This document shows, piece by piece, positions 45,827-57,648 of a stretch of 64,000 bases of DNA (positions are counted from its first letter, which is position 1; every line of letters starts with the position of its first letter). Source of the stretch: Sphingomonas sp. PP-CE-1G-424 (GTDB taxonomy: Bacteria > Pseudomonadota > Alphaproteobacteria > Sphingomonadales > Sphingomonadaceae); assembly GCF_004341085.1 (NCBI RefSeq), contig NZ_SLXW01000001.1:434001-498000 (forward strand). The letters are read 5' to 3'. The notes below the pieces were generated by a model. It was not told where the DNA came from. It ran no database searches and was given only the letters and a program-made list of their open reading frames with translations. The translations under genes were made by a program, and so were the position numbers.

Positions 45827-48800
45827 TCAAATGGGTCCGAAACCACCGCCACCGGGTGTTTCGATCACGAACACATCGCCCGGCCGCATGTCGACCTTGG
45901 CGGTCGAGCCGAGCCGCTCGACGTGGCCATCAGCGCGCTCGACGGCTGCCGAGCCCAGCCCGCCGTCTTTGCCGCCTGCCATCCCGAACGGGGCCACGCG
46001 GCGGCGGTTGGCGAGGATGCAGGCGGTCATGTCCTCTAGGAACCGGACTCGTCGCGTCGCTCCGTCGCCGCCGTGATGCGCGCCCGCGCCGCCCGAGCCG
46101 GCGCGGATCGAGAATTCTTCCAGCAGTACGGGAAAGCGCGTCTCGAAGATTTCCGGGTCGGTCAGCCGGCTGTTGGTCATGTGCGTCTGAATCACCGAGG
46201 CGCCGTCGAAGCCGGGGCCTGCGCCTGCACCGCCGGCGATCGTCTCGTAATATTGGTGCGTGTCGTTGCCGAAGGTGAAGTTGTTCATCGTCCCCTGGCT
46301 CGCCGCCATCGCGCCGAGCGCGCCGAACAGCGCGTCGGTGACGACTTGGCTGGTCTCGACGTTGCCCGCGACGACCGCAGCCGGATAGCGGGGGTTGAGC
46401 ATCGAGCCTTCGGGCACGCGTATCGTGACACCGCGCAGGCAGCCGTCGTTGAGCGGTACCGCCTCGTCGATCAGTGCACGGACGACGTAGAGCACGGCCG
46501 CGCGGACGATCGAGACGGGGGCGTTGAAGTTGGTCGGGCGCTGGTCGCTGGTGCCGGCGAAGTCGACCTCCATCGTCGCGGCGCCGTGATCGACGCGGAT
46601 CGCCACGCGGACGACGGCGCCGTCGTCCATCCCGTAGGCGAACGCGCCGTCGTTAAGCGTCGCGATCAGACGGCGGACAGCGGCGTCGGCGTTGGCCTGG
46701 ACGTGCTCCATATACGCAGCGACGACGTCCGTGCCGTACTCGTCAGCCAGCCGCGTGAGACCGGTCGCGCCGCGCGTACAGGCGGCCAACTGCGCGGCGA
46801 GATCGGCGATGTTCTGGTCGATGTTACGCGAGGGATAGACGCCGCCGGCGAACACCGCGCGGAGTTCGGGTTCGAGGAAGCGGCCTTCGTCGACCACCAG
46901 CACGTCGTCGAGCAGCACGCCCTCTTCCTCGACCGAGCGGCTTTCGGGCGGCATCGATCCTGGGGTGATTCCGCCGACGTCCGCGTGATGCCCGCGGGCC
47001 GCTACGAAGAACGCGGGCGCATCGCCGTCATCCGCGAAAACCGGCATGATGACGGTGATGTCGGGGAGGTGCGTGCCGCCACGATACGGCGCGTTGAGCG
47101 CGTAGGCGTCGCCGCGGCGGATACCGCGGCCGTCTGCACCGCCGCCTCGTGCGTCGATGATCGTGCGGATGCTCTCGCCCATCGAGCCGAGGTGGACCGG
47201 GATGTGCGGGGCGTTGGCGACGAGGTTGCCGTGCGCGTCGAACAGCGCGCAACTGAAATCGAGCCGTTCGCGGATGTTGACCGACGCGGCGGAGCGCTGG
47301 AGCGCGGCGCCCATTTCCTCGGCGATGCTCATGAACAGACCGGCGAAGATCGCCAGCCGGACCGGGCCGGATTCGATGCCCATGCTCGCGCCGACGCGCG
47401 GGGCGATGCGGTCGAGGATCAAATTGCCGATCGGATCGACGCGCGCGCGCCAGCCGGGCTCGACGATGGTGGTCGAGACGCTGTCGAGGATCAGTGCCGG
47501 GCCATCGATGGCGTGTCCGGCGGGCAGGCCTTCGCGCGCCAGGACGGGCGTGTCGTGCCATGCACCGGCCATATAGACCGGGGCGACGGACAGGGGCGCG
47601 GCTGGCTCTTCGGGGAAGGCGGCCAGTGCGGCATCGAGCGGCGGACTCTCGGCGATCGCCTCCGCGACGATCCGGTCGGCGATCAGCGGTGCTTCGCTGG
47701 CGAACCCGAACTGCGCGATGTGTGCGGCGTCGAACGCGGCGATCATTGCGGCCGGGTCGTCGAGATCGAGTTCGATGGTGTGGTCGGTCTGGCCTCGGCG
47801 CAGATGCACGCGGCGTTCGATCCGCACGTCGTCCGCCGTGACGCACTGCGCCACCAGGGCGTCGCGCGCTGCTTCCGCCAGACCGTCCAGCGCCTGCGTG
47901 ATCGCGGCATAGTCCGCGAACGCAGCACCCGAGGTCGCCTCACGGAGCACGCGGCGATCAGCTAGCCCCATGCCGTACGCCGACAGCACGCCGGCCAGCG
48001 GGTGGATCATCACCCGGTCCATCGCCAGCGCATCGGCGACGAGGCACGCATGCTGCCCCCCTGCTCCACCGAAGCACGCAAGCGTATAACGCGTCACGTC
48101 GTGCCCGCGCGCGACAGAGATCGTCCGGATCGCATTCGCCATATTCGCCACCGCGACCGCGACGAACCCTTCCGCCGCGACCTGCGGATCGAGCGGCAAT
48201 TCCGCGAACCGGGCGGTCACCGCCTCGGCGTCGAGCGGCTGGTCGCCGGCCGGTCCGAACAGCGCCGGGAAGAACTCGGGGCGCACTTTCCCCAGCATCA
48301 CGTTGCAGTCGGTGACGGTAAGCGGCCCGCCACGACGGTAACATGCGGGGCCCGGAACGGCACCGGCGCTCTCGGGGCCGACGATCAACCGCTCGCCGTC
48401 GAACCGACAGATCGAGCCGCCACCCGCCGCGACGGTGTGGATGCGCAGCATCGGCGCGCGGATGCGGGCGCCGGCAATCAGCGTCTCGGTGTCGCGTTCG
48501 TACGTCCCGGCGTAGTGCGACACGTCGGTCGAGGTGCCGCCCATGTCGAAGCCGATGACGTGCTCGAACCCGGCCTCGCGCGCCGTCGCGGCCATGCCGA
48601 CGATGCCGCCCGCGGGGCCCGACAGGATCGCGTCCTTGCCGCGAAAGCCTGCGCCGTCGACCAGTCCGCCCGACGACTGCATGAACAGCGCGCCCTGCCC
48701 CAGCGCGTCGCTCAAGCCCGCGACGTAGCGATCGACGACCGGCGACAGATACGCATCGACGACGGTCGTATCGCCGCGCCCGATCAGCTTTATGAGCGGC

Positions 48801-49366
48801 GCGACGCGGTGGCTGACCGAGATTTGCGTGAAGCCGATCTCGGCCGCGACTGCCGCCAGCGCTTCCTCGTGCGCGGTGAAGCGGTAGCCGTGCACCAGAA
48901 CGATCGCGACGGCGCGCAGCCCGCTTTCGAATGCCGCCTGCAATCCCACGCGTGCCGCATCCGTATCAAGCGGACGGAGGACATCGCCCTCGGCCCCGAC
49001 ACGCTCGTCGATCTCCACGACATGCGCGAACAACGGGGGTGGCCGGTTCACGTCGCGCGCGAAGATGTCGGAGCGTTCCTGGTGGCCGATCAGCAGCGCA
49101 TCGCCGAACCCGCGCGTGATCGCGAGGCACGTCGGCTCGCCCTTGCGCTCGAGCAGCGCGTTGGTCGCGACCGTCGTCCCGATCCGCAGTTCGAGCGGCA
49201 CGTCCGCCCCGTTGGTCAGCCGCCGGATCGCCTCGACAGCCGCGTCACCGTAGCGTTCGGGATCTTCCGACAGCAGCTTGGCCGTGACGATCCGACCATC
49301 GGGTTGCCGCGCGACGACGTCGGTGAACGTGCCGCCGCGGTCGATCCAAAACTGCCATGTGGTCAT
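45827..49366 (-). CDS. fused hydantoinase A/B family 5-oxoprolinase
   Basis: A 1179-residue cytoplasmic protein joining both subunits of the ATP-dependent family. The HyuA part (about 1-670) starts [19 protein letters not shown], with [14 protein letters not shown] and [13 protein letters not shown]. The HyuB part (about 680-1179) has [37 protein letters not shown], and the Gly-rich end [20 protein letters not shown]. The fused layout is that of 5-oxoprolinase, which opens 5-oxoproline to glutamate; N-methylhydantoinase or acetophenone-carboxylase-type reactions are alternatives. It is seven bases downstream of the cysteine-desulfhydrase-like gene, the last gene of the long operon. Confidence 0.9.
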   Translation of the reverse strand: MTTWQFWIDRGGTFTDVVARQPDGRIVTAKLLSEDPERYGDAAVEAIRRLTNGADVPLELRIGTTVATNALLERKGEPTCLAITRGFGDALLIGHQERSDIFARDVNRPPPLFAHVVEIDERVGAEGDVLRPLDTDAARVGLQAAFESGLRAVAIVLVHGYRFTAHEEALAAVAAEIGFTQISVSHRVAPLIKLIGRGDTTVVDAYLSPVVDRYVAGLSDALGQGALFMQSSGGLVDGAGFRGKDAILSGPAGGIVGMAATAREAGFEHVIGFDMGGTSTDVSHYAGTYERDTETLIAGARIRAPMLRIHTVAAGGGSICRFDGERLIVGPESAGAVPGPACYRRGGPLTVTDCNVMLGKVRPEFFPALFGPAGDQPLDAEAVTARFAELPLDPQVAAEGFVAVAVANMANAIRTISVARGHDVTRYTLACFGGAGGQHACLVADALAMDRVMIHPLAGVLSAYGMGLADRRVLREATSGAAFADYAAITQALDGLAEAARDALVAQCVTADDVRIERRVHLRRGQTDHTIELDLDDPAAMIAAFDAAHIAQFGFASEAPLIADRIVAEAIAESPPLDAALAAFPEEPAAPLSVAPVYMAGAWHDTPVLAREGLPAGHAIDGPALILDSVSTTIVEPGWRARVDPIGNLILDRIAPRVGASMGIESGPVRLAIFAGLFMSIAEEMGAALQRSAASVNIRERLDFSCALFDAHGNLVANAPHIPVHLGSMGESIRTIIDARGGGADGRGIRRGDAYALNAPYRGGTHLPDITVIMPVFADDGDAPAFFVAARGHHADVGGITPGSMPPESRSVEEEGVLLDDVLVVDEGRFLEPELRAVFAGGVYPSRNIDQNIADLAAQLAACTRGATGLTRLADEYGTDVVAAYMEHVQANADAAVRRLIATLNDGAFAYGMDDGAVVRVAIRVDHGAATMEVDFAGTSDQRPTNFNAPVSIVRAAVLYVVRALIDEAVPLNDGCLRGVTIRVPEGSMLNPRYPAAVVAGNVETSQVVTDALFGALGAMAASQGTMNNFTFGNDTHQYYETIAGGAGAGPGFDGASVIQTHMTNSRLTDPEIFETRFPVLLEEFSIRAGSGGAGAHHGGDGATRRVRFLEDMTACILANRRRVAPFGMAGGKDGGLGSAAVERADGHVERLGSTAKVDMRPGDVFVIETPGGGGFGPI

Positions 49367-49373
49367 CGGTTAC

Positions 49374-50450
49374 TCAGCCCAGAAATTGCGTCATCCGCGC
49401 CGCGGGATCGGTCCACGCGACCCCGCGATCGTCGAGCCATACGTCGTCGTAATAGGTGCAGCCATAACGGTCGCCGCCATCGCACAACAAGGTGACGATG
49501 CTCCCGGTCTCACCCGCCGCCGCCATCTCCTCGACGATCTGCGCGCAGGCCCAGAGGTTGGTCCCGGTCGAGCCGCCGACGCGCCGGCCGAGCCGGTCGG
49601 ACAGCGCGCGCATCGCACCGATGCTGTCGGCGTCCTCGACCGCGATCATCCGGTCGATCACGCTCGGCACGAAGCTGGGCTCGACCCGCGGCCGTCCGAT
49701 CCCCTCGATCCGCGACGCGCACCCCTCGGGCAACGCGACCACCGATCGGTCCTCGAAATGCCGGTGGAACACCGAGTGCACCGGGTCCGCGACGCAGAGT
49801 TTCGTGTCGTGCCGGCAATAGCGGATGAAGCGCCCGATCGTCGCCGACGTGCCGCCGGTCCCCGCACCGCAGACGATCCAGGACGGGCACGGATGCTCCT
49901 CCTCGGCCATCTGCGCGAAGATGCTCTCGGCGATATTGTTGTTGCCGCGCCAGTCGGTCGCTCGCTCGGCATAGGTGAACTGGTCGAGATAATGCCCGCC
50001 GGTTTCGGCCGCGAGCCGGTGCGACACCGCGTAGACGGTGCGCGGATCGTCGACCATGTGGATCTCGCCGCCGTGGAAGCGGATCGCGTCGAGCTTGGGC
50101 TTGGCGGTCGTCGCGGGCACTACGGCAAAGAACCGCAGCCCCAGCATTTTCGCGAAATACGCCTCCGACACCGCGGTCGATCCCGACGAGGATTCGATCA
50201 CCGTCGTCTCGGGCCCGATCCATTCGTTGCACAGCGCGTACAGGAACAGCGACCGCGCGAGCCGGTGCTTGAGGCTGCCCGTCGGATGCGAACTCTCGTC
50301 CTTCAGGTACAGCACGATCCCGGGATACCGCGGCAAATCCACCCGGATCAGATGCGTGTCGGCGGACCGGTTATAGTCCGCCTCGATCCGCCGCACCGCC
50401 TCCGACAACCAGCGCCGGTCGACGCGCTTCCCCGTCATTGCAGGCGTCAT
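49374..50450 (-). CDS. PLP-dependent cysteine synthase family, probable L-cysteine desulfhydrase (Cds1-like)
   Basis: A 358-residue fold-type II PLP enzyme. The PLP lysine is Lys61 in [14 protein letters not shown], the substrate loop is [12 protein letters not shown], and the phosphate loop is [12 protein letters not shown]. It departs from normal cysteine synthases by its longer C-terminus ([25 protein letters not shown]). That ending and the N-terminus ([24 protein letters not shown]) resemble the Cds1 group, which splits cysteine to pyruvate, sulfide and ammonia. Its start overlaps the stop of the M3 peptidase gene (ATGA), and the 5-oxoprolinase gene follows closely. Substrate is inferred from similarity and context. 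Confidence 0.82.
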   Translation of the reverse strand: MTPAMTGKRVDRRWLSEAVRRIEADYNRSADTHLIRVDLPRYPGIVLYLKDESSHPTGSLKHRLARSLFLYALCNEWIGPETTVIESSSGSTAVSEAYFAKMLGLRFFAVVPATTAKPKLDAIRFHGGEIHMVDDPRTVYAVSHRLAAETGGHYLDQFTYAERATDWRGNNNIAESIFAQMAEEEHPCPSWIVCGAGTGGTSATIGRFIRYCRHDTKLCVADPVHSVFHRHFEDRSVVALPEGCASRIEGIGRPRVEPSFVPSVIDRMIAVEDADSIGAMRALSDRLGRRVGGSTGTNLWACAQIVEEMAAAGETGSIVTLLCDGGDRYGCTYYDDVWLDDRGVAWTDPAARMTQFLG

Positions 50451-52480
50451 TGCAGCCCGTGACGGACCAGCATCGCGGTCGGCTCGGGATCACGCCCGCG
50501 GAACGCGCGGAAGCTTTCAGCCGCCGGCCGCGTCGCGCCGCGCGCGAGCACTTCCTCGCGGAACCGGTCGCCGGTCTTGCGATCGACCAGGCCAGCCTCC
50601 GCGAACGCCTCGAAGCCATCGGCTGCCAGCAACTCGGCGTAGAGATAGCTGTAATAGCCCGACGCATAGCCGCCCGCGAAAATGTGGCTGAACGCGTGCG
50701 GAAAGCGGTGCCATGCGGGCGGGCGGATCACCGCCACCTCGTCGCGCACCGCCTCGATCACCTCGATCGGATCGCTGCCCATCGTGCCGAGATGCAGCAG
50801 CAGGTCGAACAGCGCGAACTCGACCTGGCGCAAGATGAACATCCCCGCCTGGAAATGCCGTGCCTTGACCATCCGCTCGAACAGGTCTGCGGGGAGCGTC
50901 TCACCGGTCTTGTAGTGGCCGGACATGCCGGTCAGCACGTCCTTATCCCAAGCGAAATCCTCCATCAGCTGGCTCGGCAGCTCGATCGCGTCCCATTCGA
51001 ACCCGTTGGTGCCGGCGATGCTCGGGCGGTTCACCTTGGTGAAGAGCAGGTGGATGCAGTGGCCGGTCTCGTGCAGCAGCGTCGTCACGTCGTTGTGGCT
51101 CAGCAGCGACGGCGTCTCGCCGCCATCGGGCGCGAAGTTGCAGACGAGATACGCGACCGGCACCGTCACGGTATTGCCATCGTGCAACCGCGGCCGCGTC
51201 TGCGCCATCCACGCGCCGCCTCGCTTGCCTGTACGCGCGTGCAGGTCGAGATACAGCCCGGCGAACACCGTCCCGCTCTCGTCCACCACGTCGAAGAACC
51301 GCGCATCGTCATGATACAGCGACACGTCGTCGCGCTCGACGAGCTTGATGCCGAACAAGCGCTGCATCAGCGTCTGCCAGCCCTCCATCACGCGCTCGAC
51401 CGGGAAATACGTCTTCACAACCTGCGCATCGACCGCATAGCGATCCTGCCGCAACCGGTTCGACACGAAGCCCGCATCCCACGGCTCGAAATCTGCGATC
51501 CCGAGCTGCCCGGCGGCAAACGTCTTCAGTTCGGCGAGGTCGCGCTCCGCGGCCGGCTTCGCGCGCCGCGCCAGATCGCGCAGGAACGCGATCACTTCGG
51601 CGCCATTCGGGGCCATCTTGGTCTCCAGCGACCACGCGACCGGATCGGTGAAGCCGAGCAGCTTGGCGCCCTCATGCCGCAGTTCGAGGATACGCGCGAT
51701 ACGCGCGGTATTGTCGAACTCGCCGGCGTTCGGCCCCTGGTCCGACGCGCGCGTGGCAAACGCGCGGTACATGCGCGCACGCAGGTCGCGGTTCTCGGCG
51801 AAGGTCAGCACCGCGTTGACGCTCGGCTGTTGCAGCGTGACCAGCCAGCCCGCCTGCCCCTTCGCCTTGGCGGCATCCGCGAACATAGCCTTGTCCGCGT
51901 CCGAAATCCCTGCGAGATCGGCCTCGTCCGTCACCAGCTCAGACCAGGCATCGGTCGCATCCAGCACCGCGCTGCCGAACTCGTTCGACAACCCCGAAAG
52001 CTCGACCGAAATCTCGCTGAACCGATCGCGTGCCTCGGGCTCCAGCGCCACGCCCGACAGCGTAAAATCGCGGATCGCCTGCTCCACCGCGACCCGGTCT
52101 TCGACGGGCAGGTCGGCAAACTCGGGCGACACGCTCAGCGCGACGAACACCTCATACAAATCGCGGTTCTGCCCGACCTTCATGTCGTTCTCGACGAGCC
52201 GCTTCTGCCCCTCCGAATATGCCGCGCGCAGCTCGGGCGTGTCCGCGACGCCGTGCAGATGCGACACCGCCGACCAGATCGCGCCGATCTCGGTATTCGC
52301 GCGCTCGTACGGCAGCCACGCGCCCGAGAAGTCGGTCGGCCGCGCGGTCGTCAGTGCCTCGACCATCGCCTCATGCCGCGCGATCGCCTCGTCGAGCGCA
52401 GGTGCGATCTGGTCGGGCGACAGCTCGGCGAAACGGGGCAGCGACAGCGTATCGAGAAGCGGGTTCGTCGGGGCAGTCAT
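50447..52480 (-). CDS. M3 family oligopeptidase (Dcp/oligopeptidase A-like)
   Basis: A 677-residue cytoplasmic zinc peptidase of the thimet-oligopeptidase clan. The active site [13 protein letters not shown] (HExxH, near residue 460) is followed by the third ligand Glu in [15 protein letters not shown]. The C-terminal [21 protein letters not shown] matches dipeptidyl carboxypeptidases and oligopeptidase A, and the length equals that of Dcp. It releases dipeptides or digests short peptides. The ATG at 52480 is chosen because the first family-like residues follow it ([14 protein letters not shown]). It is ten bases after sdaA and overlaps the next gene. Confidence 0.93.
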   Translation of the reverse strand: MTAPTNPLLDTLSLPRFAELSPDQIAPALDEAIARHEAMVEALTTARPTDFSGAWLPYERANTEIGAIWSAVSHLHGVADTPELRAAYSEGQKRLVENDMKVGQNRDLYEVFVALSVSPEFADLPVEDRVAVEQAIRDFTLSGVALEPEARDRFSEISVELSGLSNEFGSAVLDATDAWSELVTDEADLAGISDADKAMFADAAKAKGQAGWLVTLQQPSVNAVLTFAENRDLRARMYRAFATRASDQGPNAGEFDNTARIARILELRHEGAKLLGFTDPVAWSLETKMAPNGAEVIAFLRDLARRAKPAAERDLAELKTFAAGQLGIADFEPWDAGFVSNRLRQDRYAVDAQVVKTYFPVERVMEGWQTLMQRLFGIKLVERDDVSLYHDDARFFDVVDESGTVFAGLYLDLHARTGKRGGAWMAQTRPRLHDGNTVTVPVAYLVCNFAPDGGETPSLLSHNDVTTLLHETGHCIHLLFTKVNRPSIAGTNGFEWDAIELPSQLMEDFAWDKDVLTGMSGHYKTGETLPADLFERMVKARHFQAGMFILRQVEFALFDLLLHLGTMGSDPIEVIEAVRDEVAVIRPPAWHRFPHAFSHIFAGGYASGYYSYLYAELLAADGFEAFAEAGLVDRKTGDRFREEVLARGATRPAAESFRAFRGRDPEPTAMLVRHGLQ

Positions 52481-52490
52481 GGGAAATCCT

Positions 52491-53909
52491 TCAGCATTCG
52501 ACGACGTTGACGGCCAGGCCACCAAGCGACGTCTCCTTATATTGCGAGCGCATGTCCTCACCGGTCTGGCGCATCGTCTCGATCACCGCATCGAGGCTGA
52601 CGATATGGCGACCGTCGCCGCGCAGCGCCAGATACGCGGCGTTGATCGCCTTGATCGCACCCATCGTATTGCGCTCGATGCACGGGATCTGGACCAGCCC
52701 GCCGATCGGATCGCAGGTGAGGCCGAGGTTATGCTCCATGCCGATCTCCGCCGCATTCTCGATCTGCGCATTGGTCCCGCCGAGCGCCGCGACGAGCGCG
52801 CCCGCCGCCATCGAGCACGCGACGCCGACCTCGCCCTGGCACCCCATCTCCGCCGCCGAAATGGAGGCGCGCTTCTTGTAGAGAAAGCCGATCGCCGCCG
52901 CGGTCAGCAGGAAGTCGTGCGCGCCCTTCGGCGTAGGATCCTTGGTGAAGGTCTCGTAGAAGCGCAGCACCGCCGGCAGCACGCCCGCCGCGCCATTGGT
53001 CGGCGCAGTGACGACGCGGCCACCCGCGGCATTCTCTTCGTTCACCGCGAGCGCATACAGGCTGACCCATTCGAACACCGCGGAGGGATCGGCCGCGGTA
53101 TCGCGCGCCTGCAACCCCTCGAAAAGCGCCTTCGCCCGACGTGGCACCTTCAGCCCGCCCGGCAATATGCCCCCCTGCCGACACCCGCGATCGATCGACG
53201 CGAACATGGCGCCACGGACGGCGTCTAGGAACGCGTCCGTTTCGCTCTCCGGCCGCCACGCAATCTCGTTCTCGCGAACGATGTCGGCGATCGTCATGCC
53301 GGTGGCATCGCCGGTCGCGAGCAGCTCCGCCCCCGACGAGAATGGCCGCGGCAACAGGATGTTCGCCTTCACCGGCCCCGAGCCCGCCTCGACGATCGCC
53401 CCGCCGCCGATCGAGAAATAGGTCCGCTCGACGGTGCGCCCGTCGCCGAACGAGGCAGTGAACGTCACCGCATTGGGATGCCCCGGCAGGAAGGTCTTCG
53501 CATGGAACAGCAGATGCTGGCTCTCCTCGAACCCGATCTCCACTCGCTCGGCCAGCATAAGCCGCCCGCTCGACCGGATCGCCGCCAGCCGCACCGGGAT
53601 CAGGTCGGGATCGATCGTCTCCGGCTGCGCGCCGCTCAGGCCCAGCATCACCGCACTGTCGGTCGCATGCCCCCGCCCGGTCAGCGCCAGCGAACCAAAG
53701 AGATCGACGCGCACCGCGACAGGCTGTTCGTCCGCGACCAGATCGGCGAACAACCATGCAGCACGCATCGGCCCGACGGTATGCGAGCTCGACGGCCCGA
53801 TCCCGATCGTGAACAGGTCGAGGATGCTGATCGCCTGATGGCAATCCGGGCGCGCTCGCGTGCGCTCGTCGGGGCGGTCGAAGGTCAGCGGGTCCATGCC
53901 TTGCGCCAT
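52491..53909 (-). CDS. sdaA: L-serine ammonia-lyase (serine dehydratase), iron-sulfur type
   Basis: It deaminates serine to pyruvate. The 472-residue single-chain form has the beta domain first ([27 protein letters not shown]) and the alpha domain second. Conserved cysteines for the [4Fe-4S] cluster are in [14 protein letters not shown] and [32 protein letters not shown] and the closing C-terminal Cys (NVVEC), which enters the active site in this family, are also present. The start is 53909, or 53897 with four fewer residues. It lies ten bases upstream of the M3 peptidase gene, inside the minus-strand catabolic run. Confidence 0.95.
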   Translation of the reverse strand: MAQGMDPLTFDRPDERTRARPDCHQAISILDLFTIGIGPSSSHTVGPMRAAWLFADLVADEQPVAVRVDLFGSLALTGRGHATDSAVMLGLSGAQPETIDPDLIPVRLAAIRSSGRLMLAERVEIGFEESQHLLFHAKTFLPGHPNAVTFTASFGDGRTVERTYFSIGGGAIVEAGSGPVKANILLPRPFSSGAELLATGDATGMTIADIVRENEIAWRPESETDAFLDAVRGAMFASIDRGCRQGGILPGGLKVPRRAKALFEGLQARDTAADPSAVFEWVSLYALAVNEENAAGGRVVTAPTNGAAGVLPAVLRFYETFTKDPTPKGAHDFLLTAAAIGFLYKKRASISAAEMGCQGEVGVACSMAAGALVAALGGTNAQIENAAEIGMEHNLGLTCDPIGGLVQIPCIERNTMGAIKAINAAYLALRGDGRHIVSLDAVIETMRQTGEDMRSQYKETSLGGLAVNVVEC

Positions 53910-53929
53910 GCACCGCCAACGCGGCGATG

Positions 53930-54589
53930 TCAGCCGGATTTCAACCACTGGCGAAGCACCGCGGTGACCTCGCCCGGACGTTCGAGCGGGGACAGATGGC
54001 CGCAGCCGCGCAGGAGGTGGAAGTGCGCACCCGGAATCCGCAGGCTCAGCGACAGCGCGTCGTCTGGGGTGCATATCCGGTCGCGATCGCCGACTGCGAC
54101 CAGGGTCGGTACGTGGATTGCGGCGATCGCCTCGCTGATGTCCGGCCGAGCGAGCAGCGCGCGTTGCTGGCGTTCGAACACGACGGGTCCCACGCGATCG
54201 GCCATCGCCTGGGCCGGGCCGCTGACGATCGCGGAGAGGCGCGGGTCGGCATGCGGCGCGGTGGCGAGCATCCCCTGGCCCGCGACGGTACGCGGACGGA
54301 CGTCCATCGACCCGCGCGTGCCGAACAGCGCGATCCGCGTGATCCGCTCGGGCGCCTGGCGGACCATCTCCATCGCGACGTAGCCGCCGAGACTGACGCC
54401 CGCGACCGCAAACCGAGGCGGTGCGGCGGCGAGTACACGCGCCGCCATCGCCGACAGCGTATCGTCCTGCGACAGGTCGCCGAACTCGACCTGCGCGACG
54501 GCGGCGAGGTCGACGATCTGGCGGGCCCAGAGCTGCCCGTCGCAGCCCATCGCGGGGAGCAGCATCAACGGTGTACGCGGTCGGATCAT
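53930..54589 (-). CDS. alpha/beta hydrolase
   Basis: A 219-residue hydrolase with the nucleophile elbow [10 protein letters not shown] (Ser near residue 69), the oxyanion segment [12 protein letters not shown], the acidic residue in [10 protein letters not shown] and the His in [11 protein letters not shown], a complete Ser-Asp-His set. The reaction is unknown; the context suggests an ester, thioester or lactone linked to the pathway of the operon. ATG 54589 has GGAG seven bases upstream; GTG 54628, right behind the CitMHS stop, would add 13 residues. It is 20 bases before sdaA. Confidence 0.85.
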   Translation of the reverse strand: MIRPRTPLMLLPAMGCDGQLWARQIVDLAAVAQVEFGDLSQDDTLSAMAARVLAAAPPRFAVAGVSLGGYVAMEMVRQAPERITRIALFGTRGSMDVRPRTVAGQGMLATAPHADPRLSAIVSGPAQAMADRVGPVVFERQQRALLARPDISEAIAAIHVPTLVAVGDRDRICTPDDALSLSLRIPGAHFHLLRGCGHLSPLERPGEVTAVLRQWLKSG

Positions 54590-54629
54590 GCGGAAGCTCC
54601 GGTAGCGGCGGGTTGCGGGGATGCTCACC

Positions 54630-55931
54630 TCAGGCGACGAACGGGAAGGCGAGCGCGATCATCCCGACCAGCGTCATCACCGTGCAGACGCCGATCGCGG
54701 GGACGAGCGTGAAGCGCTGGTGATCGGCGAGGTCGATCCCGACCAGGCTGACCAGCAGATAGGTCGACGGCACCAGCGGGCTGAGCAGGTGGACCGGCTG
54801 GCCCATCAGCGACGCACGCGCGATCGCCTCGGGCGCGACGCCGTAATGCGCGCCGGCCTCGGCGAGGATCGGCAGCATCCCGAAATAGAACGCGTCGTTC
54901 GAGATAAAGAAGGTGAACGGCATGCTCAGCACCGCGGTGATCGGCGCCATGTACGGCCCGAGCGCGGGCGGGATCACGCCGACCACCGCCTTGCTCATCG
55001 CCTCGACCATGCCGGTGCCGCCGAGAATCCCGGTGAAGATGCCCGCCGCGAAGATCAGCGACACCACCGCCAGCACGTTGCCGGCATGCGCGGAAATGCG
55101 CTCCTTCTGGTCGGCGACGCCAGGATAGTTGACGATCATCGCGATCGCGAACGCCAGCATCATCAGCACCGACAGCGGGAGAATGCCCCACACCAGCAAC
55201 GTCAGCAGCGTGATGACGAGGGCTGCGTTGAACCAGATCAGCTTCGGGCGGCGTGCCTCGGGATATTGCGAGACGGCCATGCCGGTGAACTCGGTGTCCG
55301 CCGTGATGCCGGCTTCACCCATCCGAACGCGCTCCTTGCGCCCGAAATACACGGCAAGGCCGATCAGGAAGGCGAGGCCGGCGATCATGCCGGGGATCAG
55401 CGGCAGGAACAGCGTCGCCGGATCGAGCTTCAACGCGCTTGCTGCGCGCGCGGTCGGCCCGCCCCACGGCGTCAGGTTCATGATCCCGCTCGTCGTCATC
55501 AACAGGCAGACGAGGTACAGCCGGTTCATGTTGAAGCGCTTGTAGAGCGGCAGCAGCGCGGCGATCGTGATGATGTAGGTGGTCGAGCCGTCGCCATCGA
55601 GGCTGACGAGCGCGCACAGCACGACCGTGCCGATCAGGATCCGCATCGGATCGCCGTGGACCATCCGGATCAGCCGCCCGACCAGCGGATCGAACAGGCC
55701 GGTATCCGTCATCGTCGAGAAGAACAGGATCGCGAAGAGCAGCATGACGCCGGTCGGCGCGAGGTTCTTGATGCCGTCGATCATCATCGGGCCGAGACCC
55801 GCGGCCTCACCCGCGAAGACGCCGAAGATCGACGGAATCACGATGAGCGCGACCAGCGGCGTCATTTTCTTGGTCATGATCAACGTCATGAACGTGGCGA
55901 CCATCAGGAAGCCGAGCAGGGCAAGGTTCAT
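54630..55931 (-). CDS. CitMHS-family carboxylate transporter
   Basis: A 433-residue inner-membrane carrier with about eleven to twelve transmembrane helices. It has the CitMHS signatures VVLCALVSLDGDGSTTYIITIAALLPLYKRF and TPWGGPTARAASAL; characterised members import citrate complexed with a divalent metal. The periodic Gly-rich helices (ILGGTGMVEAMSKAVVGVIPP, LSMPFTFFISNDAFYFGMLP) fit the family. Its neighbours are a porin and a binding protein upstream and amino-acid catabolic enzymes downstream, so its real cargo may be a different carboxylate. The start ATG at 55931 is preceded by AGGACGAAG. Confidence 0.92.
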   Translation of the reverse strand: MNLALLGFLMVATFMTLIMTKKMTPLVALIVIPSIFGVFAGEAAGLGPMMIDGIKNLAPTGVMLLFAILFFSTMTDTGLFDPLVGRLIRMVHGDPMRILIGTVVLCALVSLDGDGSTTYIITIAALLPLYKRFNMNRLYLVCLLMTTSGIMNLTPWGGPTARAASALKLDPATLFLPLIPGMIAGLAFLIGLAVYFGRKERVRMGEAGITADTEFTGMAVSQYPEARRPKLIWFNAALVITLLTLLVWGILPLSVLMMLAFAIAMIVNYPGVADQKERISAHAGNVLAVVSLIFAAGIFTGILGGTGMVEAMSKAVVGVIPPALGPYMAPITAVLSMPFTFFISNDAFYFGMLPILAEAGAHYGVAPEAIARASLMGQPVHLLSPLVPSTYLLVSLVGIDLADHQRFTLVPAIGVCTVMTLVGMIALAFPFVA

Positions 55932-56032
55932 CGCTTCGTCCTAGGAAAGGGCGTGAATAGGGGGGTGGGGGTGGCAGACGTCGCCGCAGTTGCACTCGCG
56001 GGGGCCGCCACACGGGCGGCCGCAAGCACCCC

Positions 56033-56113
56033 GTCATCCTGACGAAAGTCAGGATCCAGGGTTACGGAGCGTGGTCCCTTGTGGCTCTGGATCCTGACTT
56101 TCGTCAGGATGAC
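56033..56113. repeat. palindromic intergenic repeat, type A
   Basis: The arms GTCATCCTGACGAAAGTCAG and CTGACTTTCGTCAGGATGAC are perfectly inverse, with a further inner GATCCAG/CTGGATC pair. It is the third copy of the family seen at 1759 and 26675. It is the only interruption in the minus-strand run, between the porin and transporter genes, and could stabilise the upstream message. Confidence 0.85.
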
Positions 56114-56160
56114 GGAGGGGTGGGGCCGGGCCGTCGTGGCAGATCGCATGCCGGTCAGCA

Positions 56161-57648
56161 TCAGAAGGTGACGCCGACGCGGGCGCTCACCGTCTGGCCG
56201 CTGTCGTTGCCGACATAGTCGCCGGCGCGGTTGTCGGTGTTCCACTGGATCGCGTTCACCTGGAAGCGGGTGAAGGAGTTGAGGTACCAGTTGACCCCGA
56301 CGGTCGCCGCCCAGCCGTCGCCGCCGGTCAGCAGATTGTCGAAATCGAGGCTTTCGTAGCGTGCGGTGAGTTCGATCGCGCCGACCCCGCCGTCGAAGGT
56401 CGGCTTCAACACCTTGGGCTGGCCGAAGCTGCCGAGCCGCGGGTTGTACGGCGGCAGGTCGCCGGTCAGGAACAGGCCGGCCGAGACGCTCCACGCCTTG
56501 CTGACGAAATCGGGACGCCCGCCGTCGAGCCGCGCGTTGCGGCGGCCCGCTTCGCCCATCACCCACAACGGCCCGCGATAGCCGCCGAGCTCGACGCCGT
56601 AGCCGGTCGTGCCGGTGCCACCGATCAGCGGCCCGGTCGACACGCGCAGCGCGCCGTTGAAGCGGCCGCCGATCACCGTGTTACGGGTCAGCGTGCCGGC
56701 GACCGACGACAGCGATTCGTCGAAGCCCCAGACACCGAGATGGAGCACGCCGGTATCGGACTTGATCGGGTTCCAGTGTGCGCGGCCCAGCACCGTGCGG
56801 CTGTCGCCAACCGCCTGCGTGCCGTCGATCCGGTCGCCCGTGACCGTCAGCGAGGCGTGGCCGGTCTTCCAGAACACGCGCGGCATCACGCCGATGCCAT
56901 AGAAACCACGCTGCGGGATGATCGCAGTGGCGACCGTGGTGCGCTCGAGGAACGGCGTCGAGTCCGAGCCGGTCGAGCCTTCGAAGCCGCGATCGTTGAA
57001 CAGGTGCCCCGCGCGGACGTCGTAGTCGAGACCCGGCTTGATCTTGTTGCGCCAGCCGACGAACGCGGTGACGACGTCGACCTCGTTCTCCGAGAAGTCG
57101 CTCTCGAACTGGTAGAAGAAGTGCGTGCCGACGCCACCTTCGAGACCGAGGCGCAGCGCGCGCATGCCGGTCGTGGTGATGTTGCGGCCGTCGTATTTCG
57201 AGCCGAAGCTCGAGCTGACGTCGGTCAGGATGCGGCCGCGCGGCTTGAACGTGTAGACCCCGTCCGCCGAGTGGAAGACGGGCAGGCCCGCGCCCCATTC
57301 GGTGGTTACGCCCGACGGATTGTCACGTGCGGCGACCGCCTGCGCGACGCTGCGATCGGCAGGCCCCGGAGGCGCGAGCTGCGGCGCGAACGGCACTGTG
57401 CGGCGCGGCTCGGTGTTCTGCGCGACTGCCTGCGGAGGCGCGACTGCCTGTGGCGGAGCGACCGGAGGCGCGGTTTGCGCAACGGCGGCGGCATTCTCCA
57501 AGCGATCGAGCCGCGACTTCAGCGCCGCGATCTCGGCGGCTTGCGCGCGCACCAGCGCACCGAGATCGGCATCGCTCGGGGTCTGCGCGAGCGCGGGGGT
57601 GGCGGCGATCAGCGCGAGTGCGGCGCACCCGGTACGGAAGAGGATCAT
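56161..57648 (-). CDS. OprO/OprP-family outer-membrane porin
   Basis: A 495-residue protein with a signal peptide (CAALALIAATPALAQ), a short coiled-coil (LVRAQAAEIAALKSRLDRLENA), an unusual Pro/Gln/Val/Ala repeat stretch at about 60-80 (APPQAVAPPQAVAQ), then a phosphate-selective-porin-like barrel ending in a C-terminal Phe (ARVGVTF). Such porins pass anions or carboxylates. Its ATG overlaps the stop of the binding-protein gene (ATGA), so the two are translationally coupled and should act in the same uptake or sensing route. Confidence 0.92.
   Translation of the reverse strand: MILFRTGCAALALIAATPALAQTPSDADLGALVRAQAAEIAALKSRLDRLENAAAVAQTAPPVAPPQAVAPPQAVAQNTEPRRTVPFAPQLAPPGPADRSVAQAVAARDNPSGVTTEWGAGLPVFHSADGVYTFKPRGRILTDVSSSFGSKYDGRNITTTGMRALRLGLEGGVGTHFFYQFESDFSENEVDVVTAFVGWRNKIKPGLDYDVRAGHLFNDRGFEGSTGSDSTPFLERTTVATAIIPQRGFYGIGVMPRVFWKTGHASLTVTGDRIDGTQAVGDSRTVLGRAHWNPIKSDTGVLHLGVWGFDESLSSVAGTLTRNTVIGGRFNGALRVSTGPLIGGTGTTGYGVELGGYRGPLWVMGEAGRRNARLDGGRPDFVSKAWSVSAGLFLTGDLPPYNPRLGSFGQPKVLKPTFDGGVGAIELTARYESLDFDNLLTGGDGWAATVGVNWYLNSFTRFQVNAIQWNTDNRAGDYVGNDSGQTVSARVGVTF

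Noticed and set aside
48002..49495. A long plus-strand open frame opposite the 5-oxoprolinase
   Set aside because: It is a shadow of the HyuA domain, with no start context and no family features.
50438..52510. A 690-codon plus-strand open frame opposite the M3 peptidase
   Set aside because: The opposite strand encodes a complete M3 peptidase with HETGH; this frame is Arg/His-rich and without domains.
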